From Lepidodermella squamata (taxonomy: Eukaryota > Gastrotricha): a DNA stretch of 64,000 nucleotides. Under the pieces are notes generated by a model. The model ran no database searches and had not been told where the DNA came from. It was given only the letters and a program-made list of their open reading frames with translations. How positions within the stretch are numbered: position 1 is the stretch's first letter; the number at the start of each line of letters is the position of its first letter. Location of the stretch: assembly GCA_047495785.1 (NCBI GenBank), contig JBLDXI010000009.1, forward strand, positions 4,898,001-4,962,000, written 5' to 3'. Positions 46,797 to 57,600 of this stretch are shown here, piece after piece. The position numbers and the translations under genes are program-made.

Positions 46797-47645
46797 CTAT
46801 TCGCTGACTATGTTTTTAAATTCATGAGCCAATAAGCCTAAACACCCTTGCGCTAGTCTGCTTCTCACAATCATATCGAGAGACTGTTCCACGTCATTTA
46901 AATGACCTTTGATGACTTTCTTGCGTTCAAGTTCTTCGCGAAGTGCATTGATTGTTTTCAGATGAATACCAACAAGAAATGAATCCTTCAAGATAAGTGC
47001 AGCACCAGAATCTCCAGCGTAGATAGGACACGAATACATGATGTATCTTCTGTGACGGTTAATGGCGAAGCATGCTGCCGGTGCGAAACCCGGTTTACCC
47101 TTGGATTCGTCAATTGCTAGTCGAAACGATGCCAACACAAGATCGCAACGTAATTCCAGATCATCTGGATTTCCGTTCCATGGAGCAATGAATGATCTGG
47201 GCTTGGACGCCTTCAGAATCGCAAAGTCCAGCTCAGAGTTACGATGAACGACTTGAACATCTACATTCTCATTATACAACTTTAAAGGCACCAGACTTCC
47301 AACGGTGTGTTCCTCCTTCAAGTTGTGGTCGCAGGTCACAGCTAGAGTCGGTCTGAAGAATACGCCCATTCCAACACCTTTACGAACTCCGTCTTCATTT
47401 TCCTCCATGATCGTAAACACAGCAGTTGCGACTTTATCGCGAATTTCAGGAAGGATGAAATAGCATGGCTCGGCAGACAGAGCTGAACCTGTAGGTGTTG
47501 TTGAACTGGGGTGCTTTCCAACTCCGTGCTTACAGTCTGCGTCCGGGCATACGGCGATATTCCGATCAAGCAGTGCTTCGTGGCTGATACGGCAGAAACA
47601 TGGGTTGTCAGGCGATCCACTATTGCAAAGTTGTTGCTGGCTCAT
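46797..47645 (-). CDS. Intronless, non-secreted trypsin-like serine protease
   Basis: 282-residue single-exon frame. The trypsin-fold triad is complete by motif: His107 in TCDHNLK, Asp140 in ELDFAILK and Ser213 in GDSGAAL. The N-terminal part has a Cys/His-rich stretch (CNSGSPDNPCFCRISHE, CPDADCKHG) that might bind zinc. There is no signal peptide, and the usual secreted-trypsin zymogen start (IVGG-type) is absent, so it probably acts inside the cell. This places it with the trypsin-like peptidases of plants, bacteria and some invertebrates rather than digestive trypsins. An AATAAA (minus strand) lies about 10 nt past the stop. The lack of introns in an intron-dense region suggests retroposition or horizontal transfer, but this is not shown. 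Confidence 0.75.
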   Translation of the reverse strand: MSQQQLCNSGSPDNPCFCRISHEALLDRNIAVCPDADCKHGVGKHPSSTTPTGSALSAEPCYFILPEIRDKVATAVFTIMEENEDGVRKGVGMGVFFRPTLAVTCDHNLKEEHTVGSLVPLKLYNENVDVQVVHRNSELDFAILKASKPRSFIAPWNGNPDDLELRCDLVLASFRLAIDESKGKPGFAPAACFAINRHRRYIMYSCPIYAGDSGAALILKDSFLVGIHLKTINALREELERKKVIKGHLNDVEQSLDMIVRSRLAQGCLGLLAHEFKNIVSE

Positions 47646-48241
47646 GCTTGAAAAAGCCCAACGGACAAGCCAATTTTTTAATTTGGTTTCCTACATGCAA
47701 ATAACAAATGACTTATTGGAGAAACTATATACAGTAAGTTCATAACGCCCACTCGCAATAAACATTAGCATGTAAAGGAAAAGGCTCCAGAATCTTGGGA
47801 CTAATACTGTAAGGACTAGATACTAGCCACTTTTCTGCTGGACAGAAAAAAAAATCAGTAATCTTGATGCACGAAAGCAATTCACTCAAACCCGCAAAGT
47901 ATACAGGCTCACTGAAGAATGTTCAGCAAAGCGGTTCCATAGCTTGAAATACGCCCAACTCTTAGTATTATAGAAGCTGACATTACTTTACTGAATAATT
48001 CGTGATAATTCGGAATTTTTAATACGGTTCTTGAATCGGGCTTCGAGCAAATTCTACATTTAGGTCCACATGGTCATTTCTAATAATTGGCTGATTTAGC
48101 AAAGGCTGTGAGGCATTGAGCTACCCGGATCTAAATGCTCCTCGCCTGAGTTGGTAACAATTGGCCAAAATTATCTCGTCAACTCTACCTCGGCCTACGG
48201 ATTGCCGACGAAGTCTGGTTTAAAGGCCAATAGCAGGTTGG
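47646..48241. other. Spacer, probable promoter region of the protease
   Basis: No coding exon supported; the proximal part lies upstream of the minus-strand protease start. Confidence 0.35.
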
Positions 48242-48455
48242 CGGTTGGCTCATCCGGAATTTTTTTAATTCTAAGAAAATTAGTTAATCCATGTAGAGAA
48301 TTTTCTCTATCCAACGATATAAAATTTACCCGGTAACTATTTTATTTTCCAATATTTTTGTGTTAAAAAAATACAATAAAATTTGATATCAATAATTAGA
48401 GAAAATTCTCCAATTGTTTTCTTAGAATTTATTAAAATTTCGGATGAGCCAACCG
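48242..48455. repeat. Inverted-repeat element (MITE-like)
   Basis: Outer arms start CGGTTGGCTCATCCGGAATT and end with the near-complement AATTTCGGATGAGCCAACCG. Pairing continues inward through TTCTAAGAAAA and GAGAATTTTCTCTA, with arms of about 80 nt and some mismatches. No coding capacity. It lies just outside the duplicated peptide/lectin block. Confidence 0.65.
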
Positions 48456-48590
48456 TGGCAGAAGAATGGCAGAGTTGCCGAAAATCTGCAAAAACAGCTG
48501 CTGTTTTCAACAAATGCTAGAAAATTAATCATGCGAGCCTACAAGATGCCCCTAGTAATAAAATCTTTTAACTAAAAAGGTTAAAAATAT

Positions 48591-48812
48591 ATGAGACTTT
48601 TCGCAATTCTCCTATTGATTGCTGCATGATGTGCTCTTTAGCTGAATGCTGCCTGGCTCTATCCAGAATACGAGGATTCGCCGGACGAATTCAATGATTC
48701 CTGGTCTACTATAACACGCAGCAAGGTTTCTGAACCCGGCCGGCAGTCACAATTCGGCCGTTTCAAGTTCTACCGAATGCCGTCGATGCGAGGCGCCGGA
48801 TTTTTCATTTAA
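48591..48812 (+). pseudogene. Broken copy of the 72-residue secreted peptide gene
   Basis: Aligns along its whole length with the intact gene at 9445-9663. In the signal peptide region the intact ATTTGCTGTTCAG stretch is replaced by one that is three bases longer and contains TGA and TAG in frame. The remainder (WLYPEYEDSPDEF, GRQSQFGRFKFYRMPSM, GAGFFI) is preserved without frameshift. The good state of the mature region suggests recent loss, or that translation could start elsewhere, but no in-frame ATG with a leader is seen. Confidence 0.75.
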
Positions 48813-48973
48813 CGAAGCTTTGTAGTTTTTTCGTTAAAATAAAGCAAGCATAAAGCATACAATGATAATCATGCTTCCTTTTTATATGATTCGATAAGGA
48901 TTCACTGAAATATATTCCCTCAAAGCATCTTCCCAATTAGGTATAACACTTTTATTTAAAGCTAAGTAACCAT

Positions 48974-50986
48974 TTATGCGAAGCTCTGGTAGAAGTTGCT
49001 CTCTTCAGGTTTTTGCTGTTCAGCTTCAGGGCAGCAGCAAGCTACACATTGATTGACTCGCCTCGGGTACCTGCGTGCCAGATAAGCCAGTTTTCTACAG
49101 AAGAAAAGTGAAGAATTCCAAAGGCTAAGATAACTCTCGAAACTCACCCTCTTGCGCAGCAGCAAATAACAACATTAATTGCTACTGTAATTACGGCGGC
49201 AAAAATAACAGCTACAGCGATGGCCCAGCCCGGGAAAGATTGCGAGTGGCGTGCTTCCTGAGCACCCGGATCTTTCTGAGCCTCAAATCCAGGTCCTCCC
49301 AGCATGCCGTTGCTCTGGTTCAAATAAACATTCTCTCTGACATAGTAGTAAACAGTCCTCTTCGTTGGCGCTTGTGAAGTTGTAGTAGATGTTGTAGATG
49401 TTTTAGATGTTGTAGTTGCCGGCAGTATGAATGGTGCTGGAGTTTTGAAGCCGATTGATTGAGGCTGGTAAAGGTAACCACCCTGGCGGAAATCTTGTGG
49501 AACCGCGGGAGCCACACCATTCGAGTCAAAATCTTGTAAAGCAGGCCCTGAACAGAGGATAGCCTTTCTGTTGGACCCAGGTTGACCAGGAACTGGTAGA
49601 TCTGAGCAGACGAACGGTTCCCATGAAAAATTAGGACCGATCATTCGAACGCAATCTTCCTGTGTCTTAGTTGGCGAGAGTCCAGCGGGAATCCCTTCAC
49701 TCCAGTAGCTGAAAGACTCATAACCCGAGCCATCGGGCCAAACTACAGTATTAAACCTATAATCTATGCTTCGGAGGAGGTATCACGCTTACCGAAGTCA
49801 GATGCTGTAGCTCCAATATAGAATATCCGTTCGATAGAGCCTGAGACAGTGCGGCGTAGTAGTACGTCGATCACGGTTTGAGTAGCCTACAATTCGAAAA
49901 ATTAACAGTGTTTGATACAGCATAAACAAAACAAACCGGACTGTCTATCAGTGCGATTTCTCCAGAATTCTTCCAGCAATACTTGACCGCATCCCAGAAG
50001 GACAGCTTGGCATCTTCAACCAGCACGTAAATAGAATCTGTCATAGCTGTTGAACTGCCGAGCGTATCGGGAAAGCGGCATAAAAATGAATGTTCCTTTT
50101 CGCAATCCTCCGAGTACCAACGATTGCGCCCTGCGAGAGTCCCATCGAACACTGCACATTTTTTCGCCCCGGTGGAGTCAGGATTGCCAGGAGCCCAGCT
50201 TATATCAAACGCGCGGGTATTATTCTCAGCAATGTCACGTTTCGGTTGGCGGACCTGGTACACGTTAACAGAATTTGAACCGCCACAAAATTCTTCATTA
50301 CTCGAGCCAGGGCATTTGGCATCGCAGTTGGACGAAGGCTTATCCCAAGAAAATTGGTCGCTGCAGTAACACCGGTTTGAATCAAAAATAGCCGCGAAAA
50401 GTGACGCATTGCAGTGTTTCAAGCACAGATCGGTTGTCATTTCGCTATCCTTCAGCAGATCGAAACCGTTGTCATTCAGTGCTTCGTAACAGCCGTGATT
50501 TGACAGTGGTTGGAATGTATTTGAATTCACCCATTTCCAGAGAGTTTGGACCCGCTTTAATCCGATTAGAAGTTCATCAAAGCCGAAATTCGGTCCCAAT
50601 CTCGATAAGTACCTCTGCTGCTCCACATTTCGAATTATCCCTAGATTCTTTCCATATTTCATGCAGAATTTGCCGGCAGCAGCGAATACACTTGTTTCAT
50701 TCGTATTTAGGAGGCGGAAATCAGCGTAGTAAGACGCAAATTCCTGGCTGTTGAACGGTACGACGCGGAAGCATGTCGCCCTATCTTCAGACACGTGATA
50801 CAAGTCGTCCTGGAATGGGCATAGTCGCTGAGAGTCGATTTGTCGTTTTCTTCGAATCAACGGATCATCGCCGTATTCGTCATCAACGATCGGCGTTTCA
50901 GACTCAACACCCGCAGATTTTGCCAGACGATTGCTGGCTGAGAAGAGCAAACAAATAATTCCGAGTCGAAAACTGACTTGGTTCAT
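48974..50986 (-). CDS. Short lectin receptor, duplicate of the 9852-11810 gene
   Basis: Four minus-strand exons (50986-49937, 49886-49793, 49763-49148, 49094-48974) give 626 residues. The order is the same as in the paralogue: signal peptide, RRKRQ dibasic stretch, CTLD half (CFRVVPF to LWKWV), WSC (HGCYEA to NVYQV), CTLD half (SWAPGN to FLCRF), second CTLD (IYVLVED to KAILCSG), Thr-rich linker, membrane helix (WAIAVAVIFAAVITVAINVVICC) and CCC tail. Exon 1 is the same length in both copies (1050 nt). Exon 3 is 45 nt longer here (linker). The reading frame is intact only if the 29-nt intron at 49764-49792 is removed. An AATAAA on this strand lies near 48951. Confidence 0.8.
49764..49792 (-). 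other. Probable 29-nt intron
   Basis: On the minus strand it starts GTAAGC and ends GCATAG. Because 29 is not a multiple of three, retention shifts the frame and meets a stop within a few codons; removal restores a full CTLD (ASDF then YRFNTVVWPDGSG). The paralogue has a 30-nt element at the same place. Confidence 0.65.
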
Positions 50987-51405
50987 TGTATTCTCACCCC
51001 TCGGTGGATGTCTTAGGGTGATAGGAAGAGGCGATGAGGGTCTTGGCGCGCATAAATTGTGAAAGCGGCCTTAGATACACGCTTCTTGAAAAAAATGGCG
51101 CAGGTCCTTTACACAGGAATGAAAGCGCGTCACATGAATAAGAACTCAATAGGATTTCCTACGAAGGTATACGCCGAATGAAAGGGAGATAAGTGATATT
51201 TATCCTACCTGGGCTAGAGACTGCATCGGTCGCGCAGTCGCTTGACTTGATAGACTGCGAAATCTAGTTGTTATCTACTGAAACTCAAAAAATTTGAGAA
51301 AGGAGTATTTGCTTTTCGATTTTTTAAATTAATTAAAATTATAATGGGCATGCTAGATTGCCTAAAAAGTAGTTGCGAGCCGCACTCTCTGCAAATTCAG
51401 CTCAA
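50987..51405. other. Upstream region of duplicated lectin gene
   Basis: The first part resembles the region upstream of the paralogue (11811-11990), for example the CACCTCGGTGAATGT-like / CCCCTCGGTGGATGT-like start, so the duplication extends into the promoter. No gene seen. Confidence 0.4.
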
Positions 51406-51605
51406 ATATCGCTCCTTCCGCGCCAGAACAGTGTGCCGGAAATAGAAACAAATGGCGTAATGCATTTGATGCGCAGAAAAAACTGGCGTTCAACTTTTTT
51501 TCCAGCGATCAGGCACGCGACTGACTTGGCGAAGATGCAAAAAGTTAGTTTTACGCCATTTGTTTCTATTTCCGGCACACTGTTCTGGCGCGGAAGGAGC
51601 GATAT
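51406..51605. mobile_element. 200-nt element with 55-nt perfect terminal inverted repeats
   Basis: 51406-51460 and 51551-51605 are exact reverse complements (ATATCGCTCCTTCCGCGCCA at the left end and its complement at the right). The ends allow a TA dinucleotide border (51407-51408 and 51603-51604), as in Tc1/mariner-type elements. The interior is only 90 nt. Perfect arms suggest recent insertion or gene conversion between arms. Confidence 0.75.
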
Positions 51606-54600
51606 ATTCACCGCATTGAGCTTAGCAGCGTGTTTTCATCAGCACTTACTTCCACTTATTCTGGGAGTCTCATCATTTGTTGTGGATTGTTATGGATCAA
51701 TACTAGGTAATAGAAACAAAATTACCTTTGCATCACCTTCCGTTGGTGTGCTGCCAGCTTTTGCTGCTAAATTCAGTTTTTACCATGTATAAAGGGTGCA
51801 TCGATTTGGGACCCCATTTGTTATATCTGACAGCAGCTCATAACAAACGTGAGGACTTGAAATATACCGTAACAAATTATTACGATGGTGATCGTTCTTC
51901 TTTTTTCATCATCTTGTTAGCCTTGCGCCAAAAGGGCAGTTTAGTTGACTTCACTTGCCCGTAGAGCGGGCTAGTCTTTAGCACGTTACCCAACACGTTA
52001 TGCAGCGGCCGTACTTATCATACGCGATAGCTATTTTTAGTAAAGTGGACCTTTTGGCGCGAGCCTAACGACCTGGTCAGGCGTGGATCGAAAAATCTAG
52101 GTAAGGTGGCTTACCTGAGCAGGTAGGGTGCGTCCCATGACCTCATCAATGATGCTGACTGCTGCCGACTGCGAATCCAGAAACGGTTCGTGGAAACGGC
52201 AGCTTCCCGTCCATCATCCGATACCCAATAATTGCGCTCGTTGACCATGGCCGCAGTCGCCGTCGCAAGAAAAATCCAGCCACGCCTCATCGTGGCAACC
52301 TGGGAAAAAATTCTAATTTACTGCAATTCAGTCTTAACTTTAAATGAGACCAAAATGACAAATTATATTTCAAATTATATTTGAGCTGCGAATTTTGATT
52401 AAAAATTAATGGCAACCTTGATGATGTTTCACGCGGGAAAGTTTTAATCGATTTTTGATTCGAAAACTTCACATCATGCGGTAAGTGCCGACGTAAAAAA
52501 CACGCTCTGTCGGTACCAGGTCGGGTGCATGTTGTGTGTGTCGTGTGTCGTGCATGTATTTGTTCCGCCCTATTTTTATATGTTTTAATTCGAATTTATA
52601 AGCTCCAGGTATCGGCAGCTCCGCAATTGTTTGTGCGGTGTGCATTTAACAGCCAGAATCCTACTACTAGAAATAGCTTGCCGTTAGTAACGTTTAACTG
52701 ATGTTAGGCTGATATCTTTTTGATACATAAGTATCTTCTCGAAGTAACAACCATTATCACCCGTATTTGCGTATAGATAAAATCTATCCATTTTTATTCA
52801 TTTCCAACTACTGGCAACTGTCGAGGTCTTGCTGCTTGCTGCTTTCCTGCTTGGCCTATCTTGTCTTTCCTCTTCTGTCAAGATCATCGAAAACATTGTC
52901 TGTGTTGAAAAATAAAAATACTACAATCTGCTCTCTGCCTTATCAAGCATAGGCCGCCTTCCTATGCTTTTATTGAAGTTCGGTTCTGATCTGAACTTTC
53001 AAAGCATTCTTATCCATGTTAAAATGAACACTGCGCAAACAACGTCCGTCGCAGATCGAAATGATCATTTCCATGCTGTAAGCTGTATCAAAATGAAGCA
53101 AGCCGCTTTCAGATCTAGTGTACCTCGAGATGGTGGGAAGAGTTGAACGTTAAAGCCATGGTTAATTTCTTATTTTTGCAAACGTCATGCGAATCGCGGG
53201 CAATATATGGGCTTTTTCCGAACTTACAATGTTTCGAAAACTCCAATCAATCAATGCTGAAAAATGAAATGAGCCCCATATAAATACGTAGCACCATTTA
53301 TTCGTTTCTGGCTCGATTCATGGCCAACTAGGTGTATCTGAATGCATTAGTAAAATTAGAATTCTTTGATTCCGAGTGCTTCATTCATTTCTCTTTCATG
53401 ATTGCTATTCCCTATATTTCGACTTGATAGCTCTAACTCTAGGCTTACTTACTCTGAGCCTATTGCTCTTTCGCGCGGGGTCTTCAAACAGGTGGGAACC
53501 ATTAAGAACATTATTACGTCTTGATCTAGTATTCGAGATAAACCAATGATTATAATTAATCAAGCTTACGTTTAGTTTGAATCAGTATCTTTCTCCATTC
53601 TCTGAGTCCAATTATGTAAATATTAGGCGCTTGGTCAATAAGTTTGTGTATCCTAAATTCAAACGGTTGGTGATCCTTCATCAGTACTTTATCATTTCCT
53701 TCGCTCATTAATCATGTCTTATTAAGCATTCCGCCTAACGTGCTATCTCTGAATAGTTTAGTAGCACCACTTGAATGTTTTTTGCTCTACGCGGCATTTT
53801 GTTTGTTTTCTCGCATAATTTAACGGAATTAATGCAATTACTTACGCAGGTGTTTTGTTATTTCATATCGATGTTGTTCATAATTACATCCATTTGTGTG
53901 AACTGCTTGTGAATAGCCATTTCATCGACCGTAAATTTCTGGCTCATCTCGCCGCCAACTAAGCTGCTTTATGCTCCTCGCATCTGTTGACTTATTCATT
54001 TAAAGCTTATTCGTCGATTGGGGAAGTTCGAATTTTGGTATCATGTGCGATATAACTTCTAACTCCTTCAATTTATTTTGCGTGCTAGCGGCTTCTCACG
54101 CAATTATCACAGTTTCAATATCCGCGCGCTATCGTAGTATGTCTTCATTTATTTTCCGAGGCCGAAAAAATTGAGCGGGACACACACTTAGACATGCGCT
54201 AGTATCATTTTTATTGCTTTTTTATTTTCTTACAATTTTTCGATTATTCGTCGGGTAATGTTTCAGTATTACTTTCTGATAGTAGACGAGTAATACAGCG
54301 CCGCTGTTCTAGGGTGAATTATCGATTAATTCATCATGGCTAGCTTTTTCGCTCGCTCTACTCTCTAGTACAAACGCTATGATGTATCAGCTGAATGGCG
54401 ATGGTGGGGGCGATCGCGAGCTGTATATATGCATATACATATATATATTTTCTCATTCCCTATCGTGTTTTCATTATTTTTTATTCCACATTAATGAATT
54501 CGCACTTGCCCTCTCGTAAAAAGTCATTTGGAAAAATCTGCATTTATTTATAGTGTAATCGTTAATTTTCAATTCAAAGAGTGAAGCTCAATATAAAATG

Positions 54601-54624
54601 CCGGCAATTTAGGAAAAAATAGCG
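51606..54624. other. Long spacer without supported gene
   Basis: Many short frames on both strands but none with a domain, signal peptide or splice-consistent neighbours. TG-rich stretch near 52530-52560 and TA-rich microsatellite near 54423-54450. The last few hundred bases are the likely promoter and 5' UTR of the Rab GAP gene. Confidence 0.4.
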
Positions 54625-57600
54625 ATGTCCTTAATCTCCAGTTATTTGTAAGTTATTTTCTGATCAATGATTTACTAATCACATTCAAATTTCATTCAAC
54701 AGACAAGAATTCGACCGGTTATTTGCGGTTAGTGATGACTCGATACTCTGGTATGACCGGTTAGCTCTAGCCGGGCTGAAAGGGGAATTACGAAACTGCC
54801 GATTTCGCTCAGTTTGCTGGCGGGTAATTATTTTCGTAATTACCAAGATGACTTCAATTGTATCCGGAAATTTCAGGTATTTTTGGGCGTTTTACCTCGA
54901 GAGCGTGAATCATGGTTGCAGGCGACAAGCGAAAGCCGACGCGATTATGAGCTGAAACGCCGACAGGTACTGATATTTCAGCAGCTTTTCCGTTCTATAT
55001 TGAAAAATATCGATTTTAGATGTTGTTTGCGAGATGAAATTTGAATGCGATACAATACATGTGTATTGTAGGGTAGTAGGGGAAAAATATTTCCGCTTAA
55101 TTTGCGCCCGCGCGCTTTCCTGTTTACTACCTCTGAATTTTCAGGGAAAACGCGAAATTTGAGGTTCAAATTTATAAAAAGGAATGAAAAAATCTGGGGA
55201 CAAATTTAAACGATTGAATTTAATATTGAAACGAAGAAATGACTGATCAATTTAATTTATTTTCAGGTTTTGGAAAATTCAACGGCTCAAAATAGTAAAT
55301 TCAATACGAATGAAGATGGCTCGACCACAGTCGCGAATTTTGCGCCAAGTCCGTGGAATCGAACTATGGACGATGACCAAGAATTGCGGCAAACAATCGA
55401 CCAAGACGTTGTTAGAACGTAATTTTGCGAGAAAAAAACCGTGAAATTGAACGAAAAATTGGATTTTTTTAGCCATCCTCGCGTTCAATTTTTCAATCTT
55501 CCACAAATTCAACACCTCATGTCCGATATATTGTTCGTGTTCGCGAAGTTGAATCCGCATTTGCAGTACCGCCAGGGCATGCACGAACTGCTAGCGCCGC
55601 TGGTTTTTGTGCTTCGTGCCGATCACCAGGCTTTTGAACACGTTCGTGGTGAAGCAGATTTTTCGCCGGCTGATTTCAAGTATTATCCTAATTTTTCTTT
55701 TGACCAAAATTATTTGACGTTTTTCCCTTTCTCAATTAGCCAAGAGATTGTGCAACTTGTCGATGGAGATTATTTCGAACACGACGCTTTGTAAGTCCTT
55801 AATATTATCCAGCACAATATTCATTTTTTCTGAATGGAATAATTTCGTGAACATTTCAGTTTTATAGAAATATCTGAAATTGAAATGAAAACTTCGAATA
55901 TTTCGTATTTTCTTTTTGTGGCAGTCGTTATTTGGAATTGGGGAAAGATGCTGCCATTTTTCTGATTGGAATAAATTCATGATTTATGATTGATATAGGA
56001 AATTACTGAGATGGAATGAACAGTCCCCGTATTCTAGATCCATTATTATCCATTTAATTGCGTGGGCGAAATAGCATCTTTCAGTTGAACCGAGCATTGG
56101 AATATTAGATTAGCTTCAAATGGACTGTGAAACGCCAAATTCCGAAAAATCATCCTCAGAAAGGCTCATGAGTTACGATATAAATCAGCGAAATTATTCA
56201 AAGTAAGACGTCGGCATGAGTAAGTGGAAAACCTTCGCAAATATTTGAGATTGGTGCCAGTTGATAAAACCTGGTTTTGCTTATAAGCCATTCCGTTCAA
56301 AGTGACGATATCAAAATGATAATGAATGACCAATGGTATTACTTTTTGTTATTCGAGATTATTAGATTGACCTGATGCGTTGGATTCTGAGCAATTGGCT
56401 AACCCAAGATTATCTAAGGTTTTTAGAATGAAATCCCGTCAATTGAAAAGTTGAGAAATTATTCGATAGTTTAGGTTATTTCAGCTGGTAGCTCAAAGCT
56501 GATTTTATCAAATTTTTCCACTACGATTTGTTCCTTATCCTCCTAAAATTGCGTTGTTGCCGAGTCAAATCCAATTTTGATCAAATTCAGCGCTAAATTT
56601 GATCTTCAGACCATCTAAGTCTCGTTATCGTTTTTAAATCGCAATTTGATTTAGATTCGTCTCGATGAAGCTATCAATGAAAATTTCCGCAAGATTGCTT
56701 AAAATTTCTCTAATTAATTTCTTAATTATTCGTCCTTTATATCATATAAAGTTGATGAACGTTTTGATTTCAGATTTATTTTATGTTCGATTTTTCTATT
56801 TTTTCAGTGCTATGTTCTGCCGGGTGATGCGCGTTGTCGAGCCGTGGTACTCATCGGCGCAACTCATGACAGCGCCGCGGTTCCCCGAAAGCAACCCGCA
56901 ACCTCAATCACCCCCACCTGCTGCTTTCCCTCAACCAACCGCTACAGAAAATGGTGCTGAGCCCGTCGTCGCATCTCACCCTCCGCCTCGACCGGCGGCT
57001 CGCAAGCAGTCGACACCGAACGCGGCCGAGCGGGAAATTCTTGCACGGTTGCAGCATATCCACTCGGGGCTACTCAAAGATATCGACCCCTCGTTGTAAG
57101 TTTGCGTAGAGGAAAAAATAACCATGTCTTGTTTACTTTTACTTTTTGATTCATGCATAAAAAATTGATGCCGTATAATTTGTGTTTTTTCTACGTATAT
57201 CTATATGCCGATAGTTGCTAAGTCTGAGTAAATATTGCACTCGAAATTGAACGCAAGTTGGGCTATCGTGTAATTGAAATGAGTGTAAGCTTCTAATAAT
57301 CCATTAAATCCTTATTAGAGCGGAAATAGAGCACTAAAATGAATTTCAGGGGCGTCTGAGAGGAAATCGATGTCCAGGCTAGACTTCGTTTTTGCGTCAA
57401 CGATTTCGTAATTCGTAGCCGTATAGGTGTGTCGTTGACAGTCAATCAAGGTAGCCGACAGACCCTGATTTGTTTTTGGGCCGTAAAAATGGATGAAAAT
57501 CTTCGAAAAATCCAATGTCGAAACAGAAATGACATTGACTAATATTGTGGAATCCAATGACCTCTATCACTACTGAGTATTGAATAATTTTGTCATAATG

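Noticed and set aside
52099-52116. Perfect hairpin AGGTAAG-GTGG-CTTACCT, like a splice donor paired in a spliced-leader or U1-type RNA
   Set aside because: No Sm-binding site or further stem-loops follow in the next 100 nt, and I found no leader copies upstream of genes here. A search for trans-spliced leaders in transcripts would settle it.
54421-54450. TATATATGCATATACATATATATA run
   Set aside because: Simple AT microsatellite; nothing suggests an origin or promoter role.
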